Of a DNA stretch of 64,000 bases, positions 1 to 11,403 are shown piece by piece. Source of the stretch: Bubalus kerabau (Eukaryota > Chordata > Mammalia > Artiodactyla > Bovidae). The stretch covers positions 173,496,240 to 173,560,239 of the forward strand of contig NC_073625.1 of NCBI RefSeq assembly GCF_029407905.1, given 5' to 3'. The notes beneath the pieces were generated by a model, which was not told where the DNA came from, made no database searches, and worked only from the letters and a program-made list of their open reading frames with translations. The stretch's first letter is position 1; each line of letters begins with the position of its first letter. The position numbers and the translations under genes are program-made.

Positions 1-550
1 TACAGTACTACTGTTCACAATATCAAGTATTTCTCATGAGCCTCTTCTGGGTATATACACATATATTCAATAAATATTCTACTTAGACCCTCTTAAATCT
101 TGAGTTTTTCACTTACTATTTCAGTATGAGTATTTCCTTCTGTCATTTCTATAAGTGTGTGGCCCAGCTTAGCAATTACCTAGGTGATTGGCTGGTAAGT
201 TAATGAATATTTATTGGAGGTTTCCGGAGTGGATACTCCACGGATGCTAGATTTTCTCATCTTGTCTGGTTGTGATTCTCCTGGAAATGGAAGGTGGGGA
301 TGGGGGGTGAGCAGGTGAGAGTAGGGGCCTGAGGGTCCTGCCGTCTGGAGAAGTGGTGAGGGGAGAAGAGCCCCTGCCCTGAGTTCTGAGTGCCCTGCCC
401 GCCCAGCTCCAACAGCGGCTGGCTCCCAGAGGGGCAACTACCTGGGAGGCCTGGAGGGGCTGCCTTTTGCTGCCTTTTTCAAAACCGCTGATGCACACAA
501 CAGTTTCGAAAGATCCCGGAAAGAATTCCCACTACCCACCGATGCCGGAA
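1..550. other. AT-rich to mixed intergenic DNA, no gene seen
   Basis: No recognisable exon, RNA gene or clear repeat. Short open frames on the minus strand have low-complexity, Ser/Pro/His-rich translations without family resemblance. The base composition rises in GC towards the CpG-rich block that follows. Confidence 0.5.
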
Positions 551-554
551 ATCC

Positions 555-1160
555 CTACCCTGGAGATGTTTGGGTGGGGAGGCCTATGTCCCTGGGGCGG
601 GGGAGGCGCAAACCAAGCAAGACCTCCACCGAGCCCAGGTCCCAGCGTGTCCGGAGCACCCAATCACGGTTCGGAGTGCCGGTGCAACCTCGCCCTCACC
701 CCGCACGCGCTCCTGGCACCTGGCCAGCGCCCCGCACTCACTCATGAGCCGGGTCCTTGCCTCCTCCACCGCCGCCGGGTGGCTTCCCGCGTCCGGTGTG
801 CACCTTGGAGACGGCTGCCAGGGGGCGGTAGCGGCTAGGGGCGGAGGCCGGAGGAAGTCGGTGACCCGCGGTGGGCAGAGCGCCAGGAGGAGAGGAGGAA
901 CAGCAGGAGGAGGGAAAGAGGAGCAGCAGGAAATAGCGTTCCAGGGTTCGCGGGGGCTCTGCCTGGGACCGGGAGAACTCCAGGTGCCCTTGCTGCGGAT
1001 CTGGGTCCTGGCAGCTGATGGGGCTGCAAGGGACGAGGTCTAGGAGGGGACAGAGCTAGGGACCCGTGTCCCTGGTTATCAATGGGTCATTGGGAGCGAG
1101 GAGCAGAGGTCTCCAAAGAGTAGATGCCTCGGCCTATTTCCCGCCCACGCGACGTCAGCT
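555..1160. promoter_or_regulatory. CpG-rich island, candidate promoter
   Basis: This is a GC-rich block with many CpGs retained (clusters around 590-600, 690-720, 765-800, 830-870, 940-975, 1140-1155), unlike the CpG-poor surroundings. A CCAAT motif lies near 658-664 and a CRE-like gacgtcag near 1150-1157. Retained CpGs in a mammalian genome usually mark an unmethylated promoter or first exon. Purine-rich tracts (880-935) would give a GGAGGA-rich 5' UTR on the plus strand or Leu-rich nonsense on the minus strand. I cannot tell the direction of transcription or name a gene. Confidence 0.5.
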
Positions 1161-1451
1161 GTGGACCGCACCGGAGCCTCTAACTGGGTTTTTCAAAGAA
1201 ACCGAGGTTATAAATGGTGGTTACAGCCCACAGCAATAAGCAGAAACCAAGGTGAGAGGACTCACCTGCGCTCTAGCGAGGTTTCCTTTTGCGACTTTTT
1301 GTCTCCCCACTCCCAAGAGAAAGGGGGCGCCAGGATAAAGGAGGCCGTTCAGGGGCTGGGCCTGGGAGTTTTTCTGGGGAAAATGGAGAACAGAGGTGCA
1401 AAGCAGTTGGAGCTTTGGGAAGAAGTGGTTGGGGGAGGAAAAGGGATTTTT

Positions 1452-1583
1452 TTTTAGATTTTTTTTTTTTCTTTTTGGTCGTGCTGTATGACTTGCGGTA
1501 TCTTCCCCTACCAGGGATTGAACCCATGTTCTCTGCAGTAGAAGCATGGAATCCTAACCACTGAACTGCCAGGAAAGTCCCTG
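1452..1583 (-). repeat. CHR-type tRNA-derived SINE (minus orientation)
   Basis: Read on the minus strand it begins with the typical gggacttycctgg head and passes a B-box-like tgggttcaatccc stretch, with a T-rich run (A-tail on the minus strand) at the low-coordinate end. Near-perfect direct repeats, aaaagggattttt (1439-1451) and aaaagagattttt (1584-1596), flank it as a target-site duplication. Confidence 0.75.
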
Positions 1584-1632
1584 AAAAGAGATTTTTAAGA
1601 AATCTTGCTGTGGGCAGTGGCTTTGGGGCTTG

Positions 1633-2085
1633 CAAATTTAAGGCCCCCAAAGATATCTATGCCCCAGTCCTGGAAACCTATGAATATGGTACCTTAAATG
1701 GCATAAGAGACTTTGTAGATGTGATTAAAGTTATAAACCTTGAGATGGGACTGCTATCCTTGATTCCCTGGGTGGGGCCAATCTAAGTCTGAGAACTTGA
1801 AGTAGGGAAACTTTTGCTGCTGTGCTAGAGATGAGTGATGAAAAGGAAGGTCAGAGAGATGTAATGAGAAGCACTCAACTGGCTGTTGCGGGCTTTAAAG
1901 ATGGCAAAAGAGCCAAGGAATGTGGGCAGTTTCTAGGGGCTCAAAAGAAGTGGAAATGAATTCTCTCAAACCCACATAAAAGAACTCAGCTGTCCTGACA
2001 CCTCGCTTCTAGTCCAGTGATACCCATCTGGGACTTTGACCTCCAGAACTATCAGATAATAAGTTATTTGTATCTATCTATCTGT
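1633..2085 (+). mobile_element. Old LTR remnant, MaLR/MLT-like
   Basis: The sequence carries diagnostic phrases of old mammalian LTRs: 'aaagatatctatgccc' near the start, 'gagactttgtagatgtgatt' in the middle and a 3' part ending in 'ccagaactatcagataataa'. It is well diverged. The subfamily is from recall, and no internal retroviral sequence is attached. Confidence 0.5.
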
Positions 2086-3010
2086 TTATCTGTGTCTCTC
2101 ATGTAGGGTATAGAATAGGCTCTTAGTAAATGTTTAATGAAACAATGAATAATGAAATAAATTGGATTAAACAAATTCATAGTAAACTGCAAGTGGAAAA
2201 TAGTCCCACAACTCCTCCACACTGGCTATTTTTAAGTGTATATTTTAAACCCAAATGGATCTAAGTAGGCCCAAAGTAAACTGAAGCTGTGGGGAAGGTC
2301 AAGAAGGGCAGGGAGGGATCCTGTTTGGACAAATTGGACTGTCCAGTGAGCTGCCCCCTAAAAGTTGTCACCCCTAGGTCATTTCTGCTTTGTGCAGCCT
2401 CTTCCTTTCCTCTGCTGGGCCCTAGTCCAGGCTTCCTACAATGTAACCAGAAGGACAGTGAGAGGAGTCTGGAGTGGGATGAGAGAGTGCACTTACATTT
2501 TATAGACCAGGACTCAAAAGCAGATGCTTAAGAAACAGAGAATGATCAGGAAGGTCAGAGCCCCTGAGGACAGGACAGAGCAAAGTCAGAAACTAGACAG
2601 GCCATCAGAGAGGAGATGAGGATCCCTCTGCACAGTGGGCAGGTTTGTAAAGAAAATGTACACTAGGATTAGGATCAGCTGCAAGTGTCAGAAACCCATT
2701 AACACTGGTTGGAAAAATATAGAAGTTAATTTCCCTTTCATGTTAATGAAACTCCAGAGTTGCTATCAAAGGCCCAAGATCATGAAGAATCAAGGCTCCT
2801 TCTACTTTATTACTCTGCCATCTTCAGTGTGACTTTCACACATGGCCCCAAATGGGTGCTGAGCTCCAGCCAATTGTGTTCCTATTTCAGATATAAGGAA
2901 GGAAAACTGGATAAAGAAGGACACTTTCTCTCCCTTTAAGGACATTTCCCACAAATCGAGTGTAATACCTTTGCTTCTATTCCACTAACCAGACCTATGG
3001 ACATGATCAT
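2086..3010. other. Unique or unassigned sequence, no gene seen
   Basis: Around 2100-2155 there is an L2/MIR-tail-like stretch (ggctcttagtaaatgtttaatg). Around 2668-2900 there is a moderately familiar old-repeat texture that I cannot assign. No supported exon or RNA gene. Confidence 0.35.
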
Positions 3011-3017
3011 GTGCTGT

Positions 3018-3087
3018 GGTGTGCTCAGTCGCTTCAGTCGTGTCCAACTCTTTGTGACCCTATGGACTATAGCCCACCAGGCTCATA
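3018..3087 (-). repeat. Bov-A-type SINE fragment
   Basis: About 70 bp matching the antisense 3' half of Bov-tA/Bov-A ('gctcagtcgcttcagtcgtg' ... 'actatagcccaccaggct'). The tRNA-like head is absent, so this is a partial copy. Confidence 0.8.
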
Positions 3088-3655
3088 CCTAGGGCAAAGG
3101 AGGCTGGGAAAGATGGTCTTTGTTCCAGGCAGACATGAGCCCAGTGAAAAACGAGAACTTCTGTTATTTACAGAAGAAGGGGAAAATGGATATTGGGGGA
3201 TAACTAGCAACCTGAGTCACAGCAGCTATTAGCTGCCAGGACCACAAGGATGGCTGGGGCAGTGGGAGTGATGGGCACTAGTTTGAGAATATTATATGGA
3301 TTTCTTGTACATCCAGCATCTGTGAGTCAGGGCAGTCCAGAGCTCATTTCACAGTTGTTAACATTTTAGGGAGTGACTCACCAGGGCTGAATTACAGGAC
3401 ATGCTAAACATGTGTTTTGAGCTCCTGCAAAGCTGGGAGACAACAACAGAAAATGCAAGGACAGAATTTGATATTTCATGTTTTAAGAAAAACCCTAGCA
3501 AAATAGTTTTGGGAAAAGTCAGAACTTTGTTGAACTTCTTTATCTTTCTTTTGCAGTGTAATGTTTTGGTTTTCTATTTATGCATAGGAAGAGGGTAGAT
3601 GTTCATGATCTTTTTGGTTCTCAGAGCCTTGATCAGACCTTAAGAATCAACACTG

Positions 3656-3843
3656 AGGGACTTCCCTGGTGGTCCAATAGCTAAGACTCCGTGGTCCCAA
3701 GGTAGGGGGCCCTGGTTCAATCCCTGGTCAGGGAACTGATCCCATATGCCATAACTAAAGATCACATGTGTCGCAACTAAAAAAAGATCTTGCAGCCAAA
3801 TAAATAAAAGCAAATAAATACTAAAAGCCCAAAAAACTACAAA
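3656..3843 (+). repeat. CHR-type tRNA-derived SINE
   Basis: Starts with ggacttccctggtggtcc, has a B-box-like ggttcaatccctgg segment and runs into an A-rich tail with aaataaataaa motifs. Flanking aagaatca repeats (3642 onward and about 3844) look like a short target-site duplication. Confidence 0.8.
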
Positions 3844-3964
3844 AAAGAATCACCCCATAATCATGATTTGCTCCCCATTGACTCTAGCAACTGGAGTCTT
3901 AGAAGGGCTTTGAGATGAATTTGCCTTTTTGGGGAGAGAGGCTGTTCTGCCATAGAGGAGGAAA

Positions 3965-4060
3965 CCCAGGAGACCTGATGAAGGAAAAGAAAAAGAAAGG
4001 AAAAGGAGAAAGAAAGAGGGAGAGTGAGCAGAGGAAGGAAGAGATGCAAAGGACGGTGTG
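3965..4060. repeat. Purine-rich (GGAA/GAAA) low-complexity tract
   Basis: Almost uninterrupted purines on the plus strand, built of gaaag, ggaaaagg and gagg steps. It generates a Ser/Phe/Leu-rich open frame on the minus strand that should not be read as a protein. Confidence 0.7.
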
Positions 4061-4109
4061 AGGTGAGAGGGGGCAGAACAGCTCAGGGGCAGTCCACCCC
4101 AGAGGAAGT

Positions 4110-4563
4110 GGTTTATAAGTGACTCCACAACTATATCTACTCCTCCCTTCAAAAGGCAGAACCTAATCACTCTTTCCTTGAGTATGAGTTGGATTAGTGA
4201 CTCAGCTTCTAACAAATAAACTATGACGGAAGCGATGGTGTGCGACCAGGTCATAAAGGGCATCATGATGCCCTCCCTGTCTCTTCCTTGTCTTCTCTGG
4301 GAGAAGCCAGTTACCACTTGGTAAGGTCACCCAAGCAGCCCTGGGAAAGGCCTCCAACCTAGGGCTGTGTGGATGAGATGTCCTGAAAGTGGATCCTTCA
4401 AGCCCATTTAAGCCTTCAAGTCCTGTAGCCTATGAGCAACTCTGAGCCAGAACCACCCAGCTAAGCTCAACTCTCAGAAATTGTATGTAATCATAAACAT
4501 TTGCTGTATTAAGCCATTACATTTTGGAATAATTTCCTCCACCTCCAATATATAACTAACACA
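4110..4563 (+). mobile_element. Second old LTR remnant, MaLR/MLT-like
   Basis: Contains 'gagccagaaccacccagcta' and a 3' end 'gctgtattaagccattac' typical of the end of old mammalian LTRs. It is diverged and partial, with no internal region attached. The subfamily is not certain. Confidence 0.5.
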
Positions 4564-4681
4564 CCTAAGGACTTCTCAATAAAGGATGGTTTACAGGGTG
4601 CATGACTCAGCCACTGGTGAGTGGACAACATCCACTCTCTACTTCCACCTTGCTGACTGAACTCGATTTTGGCCTAGGGGT

Positions 4682-4694
4682 TAGTAAGCCAGGC
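4682..4694. repeat. Left target-site duplication of the BovB nest
   Basis: tagtaagccaggc at 4682-4694 recurs exactly at 11728-11740, immediately after a BovB 3' tail. The pair brackets the whole 4695-11727 complex. Confidence 0.85.
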
Positions 4695-7408
4695 AACTCT
4701 TCTTTTCTCAGCTATTTGTAAGGCCTCCTCAGACAACCATTTTGCCTTTTTGAATTTCTTTTTCTTGGGGATGGTCTTGATCCCTGTCTCCTATACAGTG
4801 TCATGAACCTCCATCCATAGTTCTTCAGGCACTCTATTAGATCTAATCCGTTGAATCTATTAGTCACTTCCACTGTATAATCATAAGGGACTTGATTTAG
4901 GTCATACCTGAATGGTCTAGTGGTTTTCCCTACTTTCTTCAATTTAAGTCTGAATTTGGCAATAAGGAGTTCATGATCTGAGCCACAGTTAGCTCCCAGT
5001 CTTATTTTTGCTGACTGTATAGAGCTTCTCCATCTTTGGCTGCAAAGAATATAAACAATCTGATTTCACTATTGACCATCTGATGAAGTCCATGTGTAGA
5101 GTCATCTCTTGTGTTGTTGGAGGAGGGTGCTTGCTATGACCAGTGAGTTCTCTTGGCAAAACTCTGTTAGCCTTTGCTTCATTCTGTATTCCAAGGCCAA
5201 ATTTGCCTGTTATTTCAGGTATGTCTTGACTTCCTACTTTTGCATTCCAGTCTCCTCTGATGAAAAGGACATCTTTTTTTGGGTGTTAGTTCTAGAAGGT
5301 CTTGTAGGTCATCATAGACCATTCAACTTCAGCTTCTTCAGCATTCCTGGTTGGGGCATAGACTTGGATTACTGTGATAGTGAATGATCTGCCTTGGAAA
5401 GGAACAGAGGTCATTCTGTCATTTGCACCCAAGTACAGAGATCAAATTGCCAACATCCACTGGATCATGGAAAAAGCAAGAGAGTTCCAGAAAAGCATCT
5501 ATGCTTTATTGACTATGCCAAAGCCTTTGACTGTGTGGATCACAATAAATTGGAAAATTCTGAAAGAGATGGGAATACCAGACCACCTGATCTGCCTCTT
5601 GAGAAATTTGTATGCAGGTCAGGAAGCAACAGTTAGAACTGGACATGGAACAACAGACTGGTTCCAAATAGGAAAAGGAGTATGTCAAGGCTGTATATTG
5701 TCACCCTGTTTATTTAACTTCTATGCAGAGTACATCATGAGAAACGCTGGACTGGAAGAAATACAAGCTGGAACCAAGATTGCCCGGAGAAATATCAATA
5801 ACCTCAGATATGCAGATGACACCACCCTTATGGCAGAAAGTGAAGAGGAACTCAAAAGCCTCTTGATGAAAGTGAAAGTGGAGAGTGAAAAAGTTGGCTT
5901 AAAGCTCAACATTCAGAAAACGAAGATCATGGCATCCGGTCCCATCACTTCATGGGACACAGATGGGGAAACAGTGGAAACAGTGTCAGACTTTATTTTT
6001 CTGGGCTCCAAAATCACTACAGATGGTGACTGCAGCCATGAAATGAAAAGACACTTACTCCTTGCAAGGAAAGTTATGGCCAACCTAGATAGCATATTCA
6101 AAAGCAGAGACATTACTTTGCCAAAAAAGGTTCATCTAGTCAAGGCTATGGTTTTTTCCTGTGGTCATGTATGCATGTGAGAGTTGGACTGTGAAGAAGG
6201 CTGAGTGATGAAGAATTGATGCTTTTGAACTGTGGTGTTGGAGAAGACTCTTGAGAGTCCCTTGGACTGCAAGGAGATCCAACCAGTCCATTCTGAAGGA
6301 GATCAGCCCTGGGATTTCTTTGGAAGCAATGATGCTAAAGCTGAAACTCCAGTACTTTGGCTGCCTCATGCGAAGAGTTGACTCATTGGAAAAGACTCTG
6401 CTGCTGGGAGGGATTAGGGGCAAGAGGAGAAGGGGACGACAGAGGATGAGATGGCTGGATGGCATCACTGACTCGATGGACATGAGTCTGAGTGAACTCT
6501 GGGAGTTGGTGATGGACAGGGAGGCCTGGCGTGCTGCGATTCATGGGGTCGCAAAGAGTTGGACACAACCGAGCGACTGATCTGATCTGATCTGACAGCA
6601 TTTTGGACTCCTGTTGACTATGAGGGCCACTCCATTTCTTCTATGGGATTCTTGCCCACAGTAGTAGATATAATGGTCATCTGAGTTAAATTCGCCCATT
6701 CCAGTCCATTTTAGTTCACTGATTCCTAAAATGTTGACATTCACTCTTGCTATATCCTGTTTGACCACTTCTAATTTACCTTGATTCATGGACCTAGCAT
6801 TCCAGGTTCCTATGTGATATTGTTCTTTACAGCATTGGAATTTACTTCCATCACCAGTCCCATCCACAAATGGGCTTTGTTTTTGCTTTGGCTGCATCTT
6901 TTCATTCTTTCTAGAGTTATTTCACCACTCTTCTCCAGTAGCATATTGGGCACCTACCAACCTGGAGAGTTCATTTCTCAGTGTCATATCTTTTTTCCTT
7001 TTCATACTGTTCATGGGGTTCTCAAGGAAAGAATACTGAAGTGGTTTGTCATTCCCTTCTCCAGTGGACCACATTTTGTCAGAACTCTCCACTGTGACCC
7101 ATCTGTCTTGCATGGCCCTAACACACCATGGCTCATAGTTTCATTGAGTTAGACAAGGCTGTGATCCATGTGATCAGTTTGGTTAGTTTTCTGTGATTGT
7201 GGTTTTCATTCTATCTGCCCTCTGATGGATAAGGATAAGAGGCTTATGGAAGCTTCCTGATGGGAGAGACTGACTATGGGGGAAACTGGGTCTTGTTCTG
7301 ATGGGCAGGGCTGTGCTCAGTAAATCTTTAATTCAATTTTCTGTTGATGGGTGGGGCTGTGTTCTCTCCCTGTTGTTTGGCTTGAGGCCAAACTATGGTA
7401 GGGGTAAT
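4695..7408 (-). mobile_element. BovB LINE, inverted 5' arm of a twin-primed-type insertion
   Basis: On the minus strand this segment runs from a BovB 5' region (right end, 7215-7408) through the endonuclease-coding part to the middle of the ORF (left end, 4697). It shares the right-hand target-site duplication with the plus-oriented 3' arm (7409-8010 and 11417-11727), so both arms are best explained as one insertion with an inverted 5' part. About 0.8 kb of ORF between the arms is missing. The arm is itself interrupted by a plus-strand BovB at 5437-6595; the endonuclease-region sequence stops near 5436 and resumes near 6596. Confidence 0.8.
5437..6595 (+). mobile_element. 5'-truncated BovB nested in the inverted arm
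   Basis: Begins in the reverse-transcriptase region ('agagatcaaattgcc') and runs to the 3' end with a (ctgat)n tail at 6578-6595. It carries the RT YADDT motif (tatgcagatgac near 5809-5820) but is dead: the frame is shifted by an extra T near 6151-6156, and two consecutive TGA codons at 6206-6211 replace arginine-type codons found in other copies. I see no clear target-site duplication. Its 5786-6415 part is virtually identical to the inverted copy at 8180-8808 (see findings). Confidence 0.85.
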
Positions 7409-8010
7409 AAAGGCTGTATATTGTCACCCTGCTTATTTAATTTATATGCTGAGTACATCATGTGAAATGCAAGGCTGGATGAAGCACAAGCTGGAATCAA
7501 GATTGGCCAGAGATATATCAATAACCTCAGATATGCAGATGACACCACCTTTATGGCAGAAAGTGAAGAGAAACTAAAGAGCCTCTTGATGAAAGTGAAA
7601 GAGGTGAGTGAAAAAGCTGGCTTAAAACTCAACATTCAGAAATATAGATCGTGGCATCTGGTCCCATCACTTCATAGTAAATAGATGGGCACACAATAGA
7701 AACAGTGACAGACTTTATTTTCTTGGGCTCCAAAATCACTGCAGATGGTGACTGCAGCCATGAATTTAAAACACATTTGCTCCTTGGAAGAGAAGCTATG
7801 ACACACCTAGATAGCATATTCAAAAGCAGAGACATTACTTTGCGAACAAAGGTCCGTCTAGTCAAAGCTATGGTTTTTCCAGTAGTCATGTATGGATGTG
7901 ACAGTTGGATCATAAAGAAAGCTGAGTGCCAAAGAATTTATGCTTTTAAACTGTGGTGTTGGAGAAGACTCTTGAGAGTCACTGGATGGCAAGAAGATCC
8001 AACCAGTCCA
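7409..8010 (+). mobile_element. BovB 3' arm, first part (RT region)
   Basis: Starts at the RT segment coding for GCILSPCLFN-like residues and continues through the YADDT motif until it is cut at 8010 by the full-length BovB inserted in the opposite orientation. It resumes at 11417 with the next base of the consensus. The last 13 bases before the cut (tccaaccagtcca, 7998-8010) are the target-site duplication of that nested element. Confidence 0.85.
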
Positions 8011-11000
8011 GAGATCAGTCGCTCAGTAGTGTCTGACTCTTTGCAACCTCATGAATCGCAGCATGCCAGGCCTCCCTGTCCATCACCAACTTCCGGAGTT
8101 CACCCAGACTCACGTCCATCAACTCAGTGATGCTATCCAGCCATCTCATCCTCTGTCGTCCCCTTCTCCTCCTGCCCCCAATCCCTCCCAGCAGCAGAGT
8201 CTTTTCCAATGAGTCAACTCTTCGCATGAGGCAGCCAAAGTACTGGAGTTTCAGCTTTAGCATCATTGCTTCCAAAGAAATCCCAGGGCTGATCTCCTTC
8301 AGAATGGACTGGTTGGATCTCCTTGCAGTCCAAGGGACTCTCAAGAGTCTTCTCCAACACCACAGTTCAAAAGCATCAATTCTTCATCACTCAGCCTTCT
8401 TCACAGTCCAACTCTCACATGCATACATGACCACAGGAAAAACCATAGCCTTGACTAGATGAACCTTTTTTGGCAAAGTAATGTCTCTGCTTTTGAATAT
8501 GCTATCTAGGTTGGCCATAACTTTCCTTGCAAGGAGTAAGTGTCTTTTCATTTCATGGCTGCAGTCACCATCTGTAGTGATTTTGGAGCCCAGAAAAATA
8601 AAGTCTGACACTGTTTCCACTGTTTCCCCATCTGTGTCCCATGAAGTGATGGGACCGGATGCCATGATCTTCGTTTTCTGAATGTTGAGCTTTAAGCCAA
8701 CTTTTTCACTCTCCACTTTCACTTTCATCAAGAGGCTTTTGAGTTCCTCTTCACTTTCTGCCATAAGGGTGGTGTCATCTGCATATCTGAGGTTATTGAT
8801 ATTTCTCCCAGAAATCTTAATTCCAGCTTGTGTTTTTTCAGTCCAGCATTTCTCCCAGTCCAGTGTTTCTCATGATGTATTCTGCATAGAAGTTAAATAA
8901 ACAGGGTGACAATATACAGCCTTGACGTACTCCTTTTCCTATTTGGAACCAGTCTGTTGTTCCATGTCCAGTTCTAACTGTTGCTTCCTGAATCCATACA
9001 AATTTCTCAAGAGGCAGATCAGGTGGTCTGGTATTCCCATCTCTTTCAGAATTTTCCACAGTTTATTGTGATCCACACAGTCAAAGGCTTTGGCATAGTC
9101 AATAAAGCAGAAATAGATGTTTTTCTGGAACTCTCTTGCTTTTTCCATGATCCACAGAATTTTGGCAATTTGATCTCTGGTTCCTCTGCCTTTTCTAAAA
9201 CCAGGTTGAACATCAGGAAGTTCACGGTTCACATATTGCTGAAGCCTGGCTTGGAGACTTTTGAGCATTACCTTACTAGCATGTGAGATGAGTGCAATTG
9301 TGTGGTACTTTGAGCATTCTTTGGCATTGCCTTTCTTTGGGATTGGAATGAAAACTGACCTTTTCCAGTCCTGTGGCCACTGCTGAGTTTTCCAAATTTG
9401 CTGGCATATTCAGTGCAGCAGTTTCACAGCATCATCTTTCAGAATTTGAAATAGCTCAACTGGAATTCCATCACCTCCACTAGCTTTGTTCGTAGTGATG
9501 CTTTCTAAGGCCCACTTGACTTCACATTCCAGGATGTCTGGCTCTAGGTCAGTGATCACACCATCGTGATTATCTGGGTCGTGAAGATCTTTTTTGTACA
9601 GTTCTTCTGTGTATTCTTGCCATCTCTTCTTAATATCTTCTGCTTCTGTTAGGTCCATACCATTTCTGTCCTTTATCGAGCTCATCTTTGCATGAAATGT
9701 TCCTTTGGTATCTCTGATTTTCTTGAAGAGATCCCTAGTCTTTCCCATTCTGTTGTTTTCCTCTATTTCTTTGCATTGATCGCTGAAGAAGGCTTTCTTA
9801 TCTCTTCTTGCTATTCTTTGGAACTCTGCATTCAGATGTTTATATCTTTCTTTTTCTCCTTTGCTTTTCGCTTCTCTTCTTTTCACAGCTATTTGTAAGG
9901 CCTCCCCAGACAGCCATTTTGCTTTTTTGCATTTCTTCTCCATGGGCATGGTCTTGATCCCTGTCTCCTGTACAATGTCACGAACCTCATTCCATAGTTC
10001 ATCAGGCACTCTATCTATCAGATCTAGGCCCTGAAATCTATTTCTCACTGCCACTGTATAATCATAAGGGGCTTGATTTAGGTCATACCTGAATGGTCTA
10101 GTGGTTTTCCCTACTTTCTTCAATTTAAGTCTGAATTTGGCAATAAGGAGTTCATGGTCTGAGCCACAGTCAGCTCCTGGTCTTGTTTTTGCTGACTGTA
10201 TAGAGCTTCTCCATCTTTGGCTGCAAAGAATAGAATCAATCTGATTTCGGTGTTGACCATCTAGTGATGTCCATGTATAGAGTCTTCTCTTGTGTTGTTG
10301 GAAGAGGGTGTTTGTTATGACCAGTGCATTTTCTTGGCAAAACTCTACTAGTCTTTGCCCTGCTTCATTCCCTATTCCAAGGCCAAATTTGCCTGTTACT
10401 CCAGGTGTTTCTTGACTTCCTACTTTTGCATTCCATTCCCCTATAATGAAAAGGACATCTTTTTTGGGTGTTAGTTCTAAAAGGTCTTGGAGGTCTTCAT
10501 AGAACCGTTCAACTTCAGCTTCTTCAGCGTTACTGGTTGGGGCACAGACTTGGATTACTGTGATATTGAATGGTTTGCCTTGGAAACGAACAGAGATCAT
10601 TCTGTCGTTTTTGAGATTGTATCCAAGTACTGCATTTCGGACTCTTTTGTTGACTATCATGGCCACTCCATTTCTTCTGAGGGATTCCTGCCCCAGTAGT
10701 AGATATAACGGTTATCTGAGTTCAATTCACCCATTCCAGTCCATTTTAGTTCGCTGATTCCTAGAATGTCAACATTCACTCTTGCCATCTCTTGTTTGAC
10801 CACTTCCAATTTGCCTTGATTCATGGACCTGATATTCCAGGTTCCTATGCAATATTGCTCTTTACAGCATCGGATCTTGCTTCTATCACCAGTCACACCC
10901 ACAGCTGGGTATTGTTTTTGCTTTGGCTCTATCCCTTCATTCTTTCTGGAGTTATTTCTCCACTGATCTCCAGTAGCATATTGGGTACTACTGACCTGGG

Positions 11001-11403
11001 GAGTTTCTCTTTCAGTATCCTATCATTTTGCCTTTGCATACTGTTCATGGGGTTCTCAAGGCAAGAATACTCAAGTGGTTTGCCATTCCCTTCTCCAGTG
11101 GACCACATTCTGTCAGATCTCTCCACCATGACCCGCCCATCTTGGGTTGCCCCACGGGCATGGCTTAGTTTCATTGAGTTAGACAAGGCTGTGGTCCTAG
11201 TGTGATTAGATTGACTAGTTTTCTGTGAGTATGGTTTCAGTGTGTTTGCCCTCTGATGCCCTCTTGCAACACCTACCATCTTACTTGGGTTTCTCTTCCC
11301 TTGGGCATGGGGTATCTCTTCACGACTGCTCCAGCAAATCGCAGTCATTGCTCCTTACCTTGGACGAGGGGTATCTCCAACCAGTCCTTGGACGAGGGGT
11401 ATC
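8011..11403 (-). mobile_element. Near-full-length BovB LINE (3.4 kb), nested
   Basis: Reading on the minus strand: 5' UTR remainder (11403 to about 11350), N-terminal region, endonuclease, RT and C-terminal region, ending with a short (ctgat) tail at 8011. Perfect 13-bp target-site duplications tccaaccagtcca lie at 7998-8010 and 11404-11416. Compared with the 22740-26332 copy, about 0.25 kb is missing at the 5' end. A 28-bp tandem duplication (11360-11387 / 11388-11415) spans the 5' junction. Confidence 0.9.
8015..11348 (-). pseudogene. Decayed BovB ORF (endonuclease-reverse transcriptase)
   Basis: The intact family protein is a single polyprotein with an N-terminal AP-like endonuclease and an RTE-type reverse transcriptase that carries out target-primed reverse transcription. 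The longest remaining open part is 9410-10666 (418 codons). It covers most of the endonuclease (a GEWNAKVG block where the sister copy at 23922 has GDWNAKVG, and the SDHELL block) and the linker to the RT. Lesions seen: TAG at about 10929; a 1-bp loss near 10690 shifting the frame; TGA at 9410-9412 replacing a serine codon; another 1-bp loss near 8993; two TGA codons at 8384-8389. YADDT is retained near 8770-8790. It cannot encode a working protein. Confidence 0.85.

Noticed and set aside
835..1029. Minus-strand frame with a Leu-rich stretch resembling a signal peptide (PLSLLLLFLLSSW)
   Set aside because: It is produced by the antisense of a GGAGGA/CAGCAG-rich tract in the CpG island; no domain follows and frames on the other strand are equally open.
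3850..4317. 155-codon minus-strand frame with Ser/Phe/Leu-rich stretch
   Set aside because: It spans the purine-rich tract and an old LTR remnant; translation is low complexity.
9410..10666. 418-codon open frame, the longest in the window, as a host gene
   Set aside because: The translation is BovB endonuclease/RT linker sequence, it lies within a target-site-bounded BovB, and it is cut off by frameshift and stop relative to sister copies.
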